Source: RGIG5612 sp045600845 (GTDB lineage Bacteria; Bacillota; Clostridia; Lachnospirales; Lachnospiraceae). From it: a stretch of DNA of 34,719 nucleotides. The DNA is taken from assembly GCA_045600845.1 (NCBI GenBank), contig JAZRYR010000021.1, forward strand, positions 1 through 34,719. The letters are read 5' to 3'. This document shows, piece after piece, positions 22,872 through 30,531 of the stretch. Both the position numbers and the translations under genes were made by a program. Within the stretch, counting starts at the first letter, position 1. Every line of letters begins with the position of its first letter. A model generated the notes under the pieces. The model did not search any database, was not told the DNA's origin, and worked only from the letters and a program-made list of their open reading frames with translations.

Positions 22872-24215
22872 CTATCTTTGCGGAGGTGTAACGACAAAGC
22901 CTGTATAGTCGCAGTTTCCATAAATCCGCTCCCCGTTTTCCATACGGCTGGCAACCACCAGATAATGATTGTCCTGTTTTTTGTTCATGGCCGCATCGGT
23001 GTAAGAGCAGGTGTTGCTGCTTAAATCCGCAATACGCTCCCAATCGCCCTCATTCGTTTTCCGGTACAGATGATAGTTCTCTGCCTCCGGAACCGGAGTC
23101 CATTCCATCCGGACTCCATTGGTTAACGAAGTCACCCGGACGATTTCCGGCGCTTTTAGAGTATGATCTCTTTTGCTGAAGCTCCGTTCGAAGTCCAAAG
23201 TGTATGGCGTAATTAACGGAAGATAAGACTGGTAAGAAGTCTCCCAGCTTTTTCCTGCTTCCGTTCCATGCTTATCCGTAAAATCATAGTTTTCTTTTAA
23301 GTAGTCACATAACATACGGGTAAACTTGATGGAACCGTGAATATTTGAATGAACCCGGTCGAAATAATCGCAGGACATATCCAGTTGCATTTCCTCTACG
23401 GAATCCAAAAGATGAACTACCGGAAAGCCAGCTTCCTCCACTTTAAAAGCCAGCCAATTTAAATGCTCCTGTTCTTCTATCTGGGCGGCTGGTTGCGGCG
23501 ATACTACAAAAAGTACATTCAGATTCTCTTCCTTACAATAATCCAGAAATTCCTGTAAAATTGCAATCCGGTCTTCGTCGACCGGAGTTTTCTTTTTTAC
23601 AATTTCGGTCAGTGGAAGGTAATCCTCTTTCCCCATTAAATAATAAGCAAAATTCATGCTTCCTTTATAATCCGGGTAGTCTTCCGTAAGGAATACTTCA
23701 TCCACTTCCTCCAGATGGGAATGGAACCGGATGATCGGAAAATAATACTCTAATTTATCAAAAACAGAACCAGACATCTGACTGGTTACATCGTGGATAT
23801 ATTGGACTTTTTTGGGAATGTCCGGATAATAATCTACAAGGAAATGGACCGATTTAAAGGACAGATCGTGTTTCTCAAAAGGATTCAGCGCAACAATATA
23901 CAACGCATCCGGCTGCGAACTCCGGATATCCTGAAGAATGGTTTTATAGGCTTCTACCGGCATTAAGGAAGTAGAATAAGAGAAAATCGTATACCCTGTT
24001 TGTTCCCAGGCAAGGAGCGGATTCCAGAAAGAATAGGCAACGCTGGAGCCCATATAAACGGCATCCAAAGACTCCTCTTTTTCTTTATAAAAAGATTTCT
24101 GCATAGCGGCGTTGGAAATTTCCCCTACGCGGAAAAGTTTCTGAACCACAAGAAAACTGCAGATTAAAAGAATCATGAAAACAACGGCTTTAATGATCTT
24201 GCTTTTTTTTGACAT
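22872..24215 (-). CDS. DltD-like SGNH protein with C-terminal Fn3-like domain
   Basis: The start at 24215 follows AAAGGAGG. The 447-residue protein has one N-terminal membrane anchor (9-27). Next is an extracytoplasmic SGNH-like domain, with the nucleophile region YMGSSVAYSFWNP (Ser57/58) and a C-terminal catalytic-type D/H in DYFDRVHSNIHGS (D286, H289 or H293). This layout matches the DltD family, which transfers the acyl group onto the surface polymer. Residues about 355-445 form a fibronectin-III-like domain (APEIVRVTSLTNGVRMEW, YHLYRKTNEGDWERI, YLVVASRMENG) not present in DltD. It is the first gene of the dlt-like operon. Confidence 0.85.
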   Translation of the reverse strand: MSKKSKIIKAVVFMILLICSFLVVQKLFRVGEISNAAMQKSFYKEKEESLDAVYMGSSVAYSFWNPLLAWEQTGYTIFSYSTSLMPVEAYKTILQDIRSSQPDALYIVALNPFEKHDLSFKSVHFLVDYYPDIPKKVQYIHDVTSQMSGSVFDKLEYYFPIIRFHSHLEEVDEVFLTEDYPDYKGSMNFAYYLMGKEDYLPLTEIVKKKTPVDEDRIAILQEFLDYCKEENLNVLFVVSPQPAAQIEEQEHLNWLAFKVEEAGFPVVHLLDSVEEMQLDMSCDYFDRVHSNIHGSIKFTRMLCDYLKENYDFTDKHGTEAGKSWETSYQSYLPLITPYTLDFERSFSKRDHTLKAPEIVRVTSLTNGVRMEWTPVPEAENYHLYRKTNEGDWERIADLSSNTCSYTDAAMNKKQDNHYLVVASRMENGERIYGNCDYTGFVVTPPQR

Positions 24216-24274
24216 GATTCCTCCTTTCTGCAATGCTGTCTGTCGTTTCCTGTAGTTTACTTCGTTATACTATA

Positions 24275-25429
24275 TCACTTTTCTTCCGGTTTCCAAGCTT
24301 CGTCCAAGAAGGATTTGTATTTTTCCAAGATACGGTGGATTTCTTCATGAGGAATGGCGAAAAGGGAGTTTCCATTACGGCCTACCATGTCCTCCGCATT
24401 TACTAATGCGTTCATAATCGCTTCCGCAGTAGCATCGGTTGCTGCGTGGAATATTGGATCCAACTGAACATCGCCTAAAAGCGTCACCTGAGTGCAAACA
24501 TCATTGAAAGCTCCATCGTTGGCCGTAGAAAACGCAATAAAAATGTCGCCGGAATTACTTCCATTTCCGGATCCTAACTGGTTCATTCCTAATCCTGCAC
24601 GACGGGCTAATTTCGCAAGCTGCCAAGGCAGGATTGGAGCATCGGTAGCGATTACCGCGATCATAGACCCATCCCCTTCCTTTGGAGACAGCCGTCCGGT
24701 AATAGCCTCTGCGCCCTCTACTTCTTTTCCAAGAGGAATTCCGAAAACATTCAGTTCCTCCCGTTTTCCATGGTTCGCCTGTACCAGAACGCCTACGGTA
24801 AATTCCCCGGCTTCGGTTTTTACGATACGGGAAGCCGTTCCGGTACCACCTTTGAAACCATGGCAACGCATTCCTGTGCCGCCGCCAACACTTCCTTCTG
24901 CAACCGGTCCGGAAGCCGCGCTATCTAAAGCTTCCAGCACATGTTCCGGTTTTACCCGGAACCCGTTAATATTATTCATAAAACCATCGTAGGTCTCTCC
25001 CACTACCGGATAGAAAAATCCATAGCCCGGAATCGGCTGTCCGTCTGCATCCCTTATCGGATAAAAATAATCGTTATCCAGCATCCATTTGGAAGCCGTA
25101 TCTCTGGTAATTCCTACGCTGTTTGTATTCGTAATTAAAATTGGGCCATGAAGGAAACCGGAATCATCTACCCAGTGAGTCCCGGTCAGTTCGCCGTTTC
25201 CATTCAGGTCTGCTCTTCCCGCAAAGACCGCACTGGTCCTATGTCCTCTCGGCAGAATGCAAGTCACACCTGTACGGGCAAATTCGCTTTCCGGTGTAGT
25301 ATCCGGTGTAGCTTCGCCTTCGATTATGGTACAGAATCCAACTTCTACCCCTGCAACATCCGTAATCGCATTCCATTTTCCACAACGTTCATTAAATGGA
25401 AAACCCAGTTCCCTTGCTTTCATACCCAT
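24275..25429 (-). CDS. P1-family peptidase (DmpA/BapA-like aminopeptidase)
   Basis: The 384-residue protein is an Ntn-type autoprocessing hydrolase acting on N-terminal residues, D- or beta-amino-acid peptides or esters. The N-terminal part has GKWNAITDVAGVEVGFCTI and TNTNSVGITRD. The glycine-rich VGGGTGMRCHGFKGGTGTASR and the site GSGNGSNSGDIFIAFSTAN mark the family. Self-cleavage would fall before the Ser/Asn-Ser of that motif (about residue 291). GAGGT precedes the ATG. It lies 59 bp upstream of the DltD-like gene on the same strand; a weak TATA-like sequence in the gap allows either cotranscription or separate expression. Confidence 0.92.
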   Translation of the reverse strand: MGMKARELGFPFNERCGKWNAITDVAGVEVGFCTIIEGEATPDTTPESEFARTGVTCILPRGHRTSAVFAGRADLNGNGELTGTHWVDDSGFLHGPILITNTNSVGITRDTASKWMLDNDYFYPIRDADGQPIPGYGFFYPVVGETYDGFMNNINGFRVKPEHVLEALDSAASGPVAEGSVGGGTGMRCHGFKGGTGTASRIVKTEAGEFTVGVLVQANHGKREELNVFGIPLGKEVEGAEAITGRLSPKEGDGSMIAVIATDAPILPWQLAKLARRAGLGMNQLGSGNGSNSGDIFIAFSTANDGAFNDVCTQVTLLGDVQLDPIFHAATDATAEAIMNALVNAEDMVGRNGNSLFAIPHEEIHRILEKYKSFLDEAWKPEEK

Positions 25430-25555
25430 AGCAATACCTCATTACTTATGAATTCTTATTTGCTTTATTATATGCAGTAGCTTGTATATTCTCAACTGAA
25501 AGACATAAATTGAGCAAAGTTTCTGACCTATTCCCCGGAATATATATTGGCTGCA

Positions 25556-25722
25556 TCAGTCTCCCCGGATGTCTGCTTTCTTGTCCTTGGCATTCTCTAA
25601 GCAGCCGGAGAAATCGAACATATAGCCGCCACCCGGCGCGCAAGTGCCACGGAAATAGTCGTCTAAAATATCATACGGAGCCTGGGAAGCGCCGGTGATC
25701 ATGGTTGGATAACCGAGGCTTC
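25556..25722 (-). pseudogene. Uroporphyrinogen decarboxylase-like (corrinoid methyltransferase type) remnant
   Basis: The minus frame reads SLGYPTMITGASQAPYDILD then DYFRGT, followed directly by CAPGGGYMFDFSGCLENA, and stops at 25556. The first block is typical of the middle of UroD-family methyltransferase-like proteins and the second of their last 25-30 residues. The region between (well over 100 codons) and the whole N-terminal half are missing, and a stop lies just upstream. The remnant indicates a lost methyltransferase gene. The flanks, 25430-25555 and 25723-25746, show nothing coding. Confidence 0.6.
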
Positions 25723-25746
25723 TTTAGAGACGGGCACGAAAAAAGA

Positions 25747-25917
25747 ACCAAGCTAGAAAAGCAAGGGAACATAATTCAGGCGGCAGAAGCCCTGTTCATC
25801 CACCGGACCACTTTATTCCGCCGAATCAATCAGATTAAAAAACTGATCGGCATTGATTTAGAAGACGGGAATCTGATGTTGGAACTACAGCTGTCCTTCC
25901 GGCTTCAAAGAGAATGA
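25747..25917 (+). pseudogene. PucR/CdaR-type regulator, C-terminal HTH remnant
   Basis: The plus frame encodes EKQGNIIQAAEALFIHRTTL and FRRINQIKKLIGIDLEDG, ending in LELQLSFRLQRE. This is the C-terminal helix-turn-helix of PucR-family activators (NxxxTAxxLxxHRNTVxYRLxxI type). The several hundred residues that should precede it are absent, and there is no start site or ribosome binding site. It stands head to tail with the UroD-like remnant on the other strand, so a divergent regulator-enzyme pair probably collapsed here. Confidence 0.65.
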
Positions 25918-25935
25918 AAAATCCTATATTTTATG

Positions 25936-26895
25936 CTATTGTTCGCACATCTCCCGATAAATCATTATGGAAGTAACCAGGTCCTGTGCGGCGATACCGA
26001 CAGTCTCAAAAATAATAATCTCGTCTTCGCTTTCTCTTCCGGATAAAGTCCCGTTTATAACTTCCCCCAGTCCGCCACAAATGTCATTTTCCGTAATCAT
26101 GCCTTGATGGAGTGGAATCAGAAGATCTCCCGATTCCCTGAGTACGGCTTCTTTCGAATCGCAGATAATCTTATCTGCCCGTGCGACCAATGTCGGGTCA
26201 ATTTCGTGCTTATTTGGTTCATAAGTGCCAACGCAGCTTATCGTTGCCCCTTTCTTTACCAGCGAACCATCAAAGACCGGTGTTTCGGAAGTCGTTGCCG
26301 TAATAATGAGATCTGCATCTTCAATACACTCAGCGGGACTATCTGCGCAACGGAAATGAATATCTTGTCCGACATATTTTGTACGGGCCTTCTCTGTAAA
26401 AGCTTTACATTTATCCCGATGTAGACTATAAATACTAACCTCTTTCACATTTCTGGCCGCTAGCATGGCATCCAATTGGGCCTCTGCCTGACCACCGGTT
26501 CCGATCAACGCACCTTTCTGACATTTTTTCCGGGCGAGAACGTCAAAAGCCGCACCGCTGGCGGCCCCGGTACGCAATTGAGTTACATAGGTTCCATCCA
26601 TCATCGCCAACGCATAGCCGGTTTCGGCATCAATCAACAAAATCTCCGCGGGAGTAGTGAAACGGCCCATCGCAGCATTTTCCGGAAAAACATTCACATT
26701 TTTGAGAACAGCCATCCCAAGCATTGCAGAGTATGCCGGCATAAATAGCAACGACCCCTTCTGAGCGGGAATTACCGTCCGCAAGGGCGTATCAATCTGT
26801 CCTCTTTCCATCATCGAGAATGCTTGTTTGACAGCCTCTATCGCATCTTTCATGCATACTTTTTTTTCAATATCATCCCGCGAAAAATATCGCAT
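25936..26895 (-). CDS. Ornithine cyclodeaminase/mu-crystallin family dehydrogenase
   Basis: The start at 26895 follows GGGAGGAG (a TTG five codons earlier lies inside that site). The 319-residue NAD-dependent enzyme has an N-terminal substrate domain with LRTVIP and FMPAYSAMLGMAVLKNVNVFPEN, the TQLRTGAASGAAFDVLAR segment, and a Rossmann fold with GALIGTGGQAEAQLDAMLA. Family members act as ornithine cyclodeaminase, alanine dehydrogenase or imine reductases; the residues do not fix which. It is the last gene of the long operon from 34309. With the asparaginase and amidohydrolases it suggests amino-acid or amide catabolism. Confidence 0.88.
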   Translation of the reverse strand: MRYFSRDDIEKKVCMKDAIEAVKQAFSMMERGQIDTPLRTVIPAQKGSLLFMPAYSAMLGMAVLKNVNVFPENAAMGRFTTPAEILLIDAETGYALAMMDGTYVTQLRTGAASGAAFDVLARKKCQKGALIGTGGQAEAQLDAMLAARNVKEVSIYSLHRDKCKAFTEKARTKYVGQDIHFRCADSPAECIEDADLIITATTSETPVFDGSLVKKGATISCVGTYEPNKHEIDPTLVARADKIICDSKEAVLRESGDLLIPLHQGMITENDICGGLGEVINGTLSGRESEDEIIIFETVGIAAQDLVTSIMIYREMCEQ

Positions 26896-26968
26896 CCTAT
26901 CTCCTCCCAAAAGTCCATGTTATTATTCTTAAGCCCTTATATCGAAAGAAAAACCGGAAGTTATCTTA

Positions 26969-27658
26969 TCAACCGGCATTCGAAAATGGACACCATTTTC
27001 CAATGCATTGGTTATTCTTTGAGGAAAATGTACAGATAATTTCCGTTCTTTCCATTTCAATACCGAAATGTTCTTTCACAAAATCAACAGCAGAAAGAAT
27101 CGCAAGATAAGAGTCCCTCTTGCAGCAACGCGGTCCGCCTACGATACCGATTGCCTCAAGGGATTTTGAAGTCATCCGGTTGGAAAGCCCCCAAGGCTCC
27201 TTTGCAAGCGGCGTTGAACCGGAGATGATGGAAACGAACATTCCGGAACTGATTCCGGCACCGCATGCACCCCAGAATCCACACACCCCACCGGGAACGT
27301 TTTGTCCACGATTCTTCATCTCCCCCAGGGCCTTCGGCAGATCAAGCTCTCCTCCTGCATTCTTATATGCCGTGAGGAGCGCCGCGCCAACCATAATATG
27401 ATGCTCCGGACCATGCATATGGCAAAAAGGAAGATTCATCATTTTATTGATAATTTCCACCGGATTTTTCGATGTTTCTGCAAGACAGACACCAAAAATA
27501 CAGTCAAGGCCTTTCGTATGGCATTCGTCACACACATAATGTCCGTTCACGCATCGTGTTTTACTTAATTCTTTTTTATGGCAGATCTCACACTCCATCT
27601 CCATATCTTCCGTCAGATATTCCAAAGGAGCTTTACAGATTAAACATTCTTCTTTCAT
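26969..27658 (-). CDS. DUF5714-domain protein with N-terminal zinc-ribbon
   Basis: The 229-residue protein begins with a zinc-finger-like region: CLICKAPLEYL, CEICHKKELSKTRC, then HYVCDECH. The DUF5714 core follows: CHMHGPEHHIMVGAALLTAYKNAGG, GGVCGFWGACGAGISSG and GGPRCCKRDSYLAI, rich in Cys and His that may bind a metal or Fe-S cluster. It ends with Cys-rich NNQCIGKWCPF. The function of the domain is not known to me; relatives occur in anaerobes, often near methyltransferase or radical-SAM genes. AGGTGGGAT precedes the ATG. It lies between the zinc-ribbon gene and the dehydrogenase gene. Confidence 0.85.
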   Translation of the reverse strand: MKEECLICKAPLEYLTEDMEMECEICHKKELSKTRCVNGHYVCDECHTKGLDCIFGVCLAETSKNPVEIINKMMNLPFCHMHGPEHHIMVGAALLTAYKNAGGELDLPKALGEMKNRGQNVPGGVCGFWGACGAGISSGMFVSIISGSTPLAKEPWGLSNRMTSKSLEAIGIVGGPRCCKRDSYLAILSAVDFVKEHFGIEMERTEIICTFSSKNNQCIGKWCPFSNAG

Positions 27659-27708
27659 ATCCCACCTGTTTCAATAATCCTCCTGCATTCAATCCGGATT
27701 ATCGTTTT

Positions 27709-27819
27709 CTATTCCAACTTTGTTCCACAATTCGGACAAAACGGAGTCTTTTTAACGTTGCTCCCGCAGTTCGGACAGATTTTTCCCGTTTCTATCCTTC
27801 TTGTAATAAGCAGATTCAT
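27709..27819 (-). CDS. 36-residue zinc-ribbon protein
   Basis: The ATG overlaps the asparaginase stop (ATGA), so translation is coupled. The 36 residues end KICPNCGSNVKKTPFCPNCG followed by TKLE. Two CPNCG knuckles form a complete four-cysteine zinc ribbon. The first 12 residues (MNLLITRRIETG) carry no motif. It could also be a tail read only by coupling or frameshift. A metal or protein partner role for its neighbours is speculative. Confidence 0.6.
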   Translation of the reverse strand: MNLLITRRIETGKICPNCGSNVKKTPFCPNCGTKLE

Positions 27820-28826
27820 GTAAGTTCACCACAAAGGTTTTCCGTCATTTTCAAAGATATTTCATCGATTGATAAATCTTTACTGAAAAGATAAATCAAT
27901 TTTGTCATAGCAGCCTCGGTTGTCATATCCTTTCCGCTTACGGCACCGATATCAATCAGAGCTTTGCTTGTCTCGTAGGCACCAAGGGAAACAGACCCCT
28001 GCACACACTGAGAACAAACGATTACAAGAGTTCCATTCTTATAGGCCTTATCGATGATCGGAATCAATGTGCCGCTGGAACTGGTAGGAATATTCCCTGC
28101 CCCAAAGGTTTCCAATACAACCCCTTTCAACTGTTCTGTCATGATGGATTCAAAAATCTGAAAATGTATTCCCGGGAACATTTTTATGATTCCCACCGGG
28201 ATCTCCTTCATCGGGGAAAAATGAAATTCCCCATTCCGCTGAGGGCTGCAATAGTCCTTTTTATACTCTATGTTAATTCCCGCCTCAGCCAGATTTTCGC
28301 AGTTTGGAGAATCAAACGCCTCAAACTGAGTGGATGACATTTTTGTGCTCCTACATCCGCGAATAAGCTTCCCGTCAAAATAAATACTTACTTCTTTTGC
28401 AATGCCATCCGACGCAATAATGACCGAGGTAACAATGTTATTATATCCATCGGAACGGATCTCGCATAACGGAATCTGTGACCCGGTGAATACTACCGGC
28501 TTATCCAGATTTTCAAGCATAAAAGCAACCGCCGACGCCGAATAAGACATCGTATCGGTTCCATGAAGAATTACAAAACCGTCGTACTGATCGTATCTCA
28601 CGTCGATGGCCTCTCCGATCTTGTTCCACTCTGCAACTGACATATTGCTGGAATCCAGAAGGGGATCAAACTGAACGATATCAATCTGCGGCATTCCGGC
28701 TTTTTTTAAGTCTTTCATGGAATCGATTGCCTCGAAAAGAGCTGAGGCGGAGGGAACATATCCATGTTCTCCCAAGACCATCCCTATCGTGCCACCGGTA
28801 TAAATGATACAAACCTTTTTATTCAT
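27816..28826 (-). CDS. ansA: Type I L-asparaginase
   Basis: The 336-residue cytoplasmic enzyme hydrolyses L-asparagine (or a related amide) to the acid and ammonia. The first catalytic threonine lies in IIYTGGTIGMV (T13, second Thr of the TGGTIG box) and the second in FVILHGTDTMSYSASA (T90, D91). The VFTGSQIPL segment and the C-terminal domain match E. coli AnsA in length. No signal peptide is seen. It starts 2 bp after the amidohydrolase stop, with GGAG overlapping that stop codon, so it is in the same operon. Confidence 0.93.
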   Translation of the reverse strand: MNKKVCIIYTGGTIGMVLGEHGYVPSASALFEAIDSMKDLKKAGMPQIDIVQFDPLLDSSNMSVAEWNKIGEAIDVRYDQYDGFVILHGTDTMSYSASAVAFMLENLDKPVVFTGSQIPLCEIRSDGYNNIVTSVIIASDGIAKEVSIYFDGKLIRGCRSTKMSSTQFEAFDSPNCENLAEAGINIEYKKDYCSPQRNGEFHFSPMKEIPVGIIKMFPGIHFQIFESIMTEQLKGVVLETFGAGNIPTSSSGTLIPIIDKAYKNGTLVIVCSQCVQGSVSLGAYETSKALIDIGAVSGKDMTTEAAMTKLIYLFSKDLSIDEISLKMTENLCGELT

Positions 28827-28828
28827 AT

Positions 28829-30505
28829 TTACTCCAAAGAATTCACTTTTACGCCTTGGAAGAATACCTCTTCCGGAACGATATTGCGCATTCCCTCCGC
28901 AGGGATTTCCAAAAGATCTTCTTTAAGAACCAGGTAATCTGCATCTTTTCCTTCTTCTATGGAACCCTTTGTCTTTTCAAGACGGAGCTGTTTTGCACCA
29001 TTAATGGTATAACCGATCAGCATCTGCTCAATCGTCATACATTCACTCTCTGGCGGATAAAACTCTACAGTGGAATAATCTCCCGGTATCGTCGCAAAAT
29101 CCAGGTCTTTCCGTAAAATTCCAACTTCCATGCCTTGGAATGGACTCCATCCACTAAAATCGCCAAAGGCAATATTGTCACTGGAGAAAGTAATCAGGGT
29201 ACCGTTTCTCCACATCATGCCACTCTTATTAAGATTACGTCCACGCTTTTCTCCTAAAAGCTCAATTGCTGCACGAACACCGCCCGGGAAGGAATTCCCC
29301 CCATGCCATACCGGTGTATAGTTCGCAATAACATCCAGCGGCTGAAACCTTAAAATATCCTCATCACGAACGATTCCAAGATGTGCGGAGGTGACATTTA
29401 TCATAAGTTTTCCACCAATTTCATTCTGGGCAAGTTCTACCGCATCCAGAACAGTCTTTACAGCAAGTTCTCCGACCGTATGAGCATGGAAATCGATGCC
29501 TTCCTTATTCAGGCGAACAAGGAGCTTTGAAAGCGTCACTTCATCGGTAATTCTTCCACCACAGGTTCCATCATCGTACGGATCAATAACTGCCGCCGAA
29601 CGTCCGCTTTCTATGCCGTCCATCATAATCTTCATGATACGGCAGCGAACATGTTCCGTATGATATTTTTTATCCATCTCTTTAAGGACCTCAATGCAGT
29701 CCTCAATATGACGGGGATCCATGATCATATAACTGCTTTCTATCGTTATCGGCAGTTTTCCTTCTCTATCCATGTCACAGAGGATTTTTAAAACCCGGTC
29801 ATGATGATGGATATTCTCCGGTGTACCGGCTTCATATACACAGCTGATTCCCATTTTGACACAATAATCGATATATCGTTGTAAAGACGCGCGGATCTGC
29901 TCCTCCGTAATATCCTTAACATGGCCAAAATTGAAAGGCTGAAAAGCGGCTTCTGTGGAAAATCCAGTCAGTCTGCCGTTTTCATCTTTGTCATAACGGC
30001 TCAGATTTTTTGAGATATCTTCTACATCATCGGTCATATGAAAATCTTTTAATACTTTCGAATTTACCCATCCACTGTGGCCGACCGCTTCTAAAATAAC
30101 AATCTGTACCTCCGTACTGATTTCGTCAAGGTCCCAGCAGGTCAGTTTTTCTCCGTGAAGATAGAAGAAACCTAAAACAAATTTATAAATGGATTTACCT
30201 GGATGTTCTTCTATATGTTTACGGATAAAATCTAAGCATTCTTGTTTGCCATCACAAATAATCGGTACAATCTCCGGCATATAATCAAAAGCGGTGTCCA
30301 CAGCAATATGCGCATGAGAGTCAATAATTGCAGGCATTACGAACTTTCCGCCCAGATCGATTTCTTCTCCTTCAAACTCCTTCAGTCCACTCTCATCTCC
30401 TACATAGACAAATTTCCCATCTTTTACGGCAAAAGCGGATGCGTAAAAATTTCTGGCCGCTGAGGTAAAAACCTTTGCATTTTTAATGATTTTATCAACT
30501 TTCAT
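28829..30505 (-). CDS. Metal-dependent amidohydrolase, YtcJ-like (paralog 1)
   Basis: The 558-residue amidohydrolase_3-family enzyme has the metal-binding HxH in IIDSHAHIAVD (H64, H66). The N-terminal beta-sandwich is KIIKNAKVFTSAA and the C-terminal return strand is GSIEEGKDADYLVLKEDLLEIP. Further metal or catalytic segments are EAVGHSGWVN, FHAHTVGELA and FSSDNIAFGDFSGWSP. Such enzymes hydrolyse N-acyl, formamide or cyclic amide bonds; the exact substrate is unclear. AAAGGAAG precedes the ATG. It is a close, collinear paralog of the gene at 30532-32199, 26 bp away. Confidence 0.9.
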   Translation of the reverse strand: MKVDKIIKNAKVFTSAARNFYASAFAVKDGKFVYVGDESGLKEFEGEEIDLGGKFVMPAIIDSHAHIAVDTAFDYMPEIVPIICDGKQECLDFIRKHIEEHPGKSIYKFVLGFFYLHGEKLTCWDLDEISTEVQIVILEAVGHSGWVNSKVLKDFHMTDDVEDISKNLSRYDKDENGRLTGFSTEAAFQPFNFGHVKDITEEQIRASLQRYIDYCVKMGISCVYEAGTPENIHHHDRVLKILCDMDREGKLPITIESSYMIMDPRHIEDCIEVLKEMDKKYHTEHVRCRIMKIMMDGIESGRSAAVIDPYDDGTCGGRITDEVTLSKLLVRLNKEGIDFHAHTVGELAVKTVLDAVELAQNEIGGKLMINVTSAHLGIVRDEDILRFQPLDVIANYTPVWHGGNSFPGGVRAAIELLGEKRGRNLNKSGMMWRNGTLITFSSDNIAFGDFSGWSPFQGMEVGILRKDLDFATIPGDYSTVEFYPPESECMTIEQMLIGYTINGAKQLRLEKTKGSIEEGKDADYLVLKEDLLEIPAEGMRNIVPEEVFFQGVKVNSLE

Positions 30506-30531
30506 GATAATTACTTCCTTTCATAAAGTTT

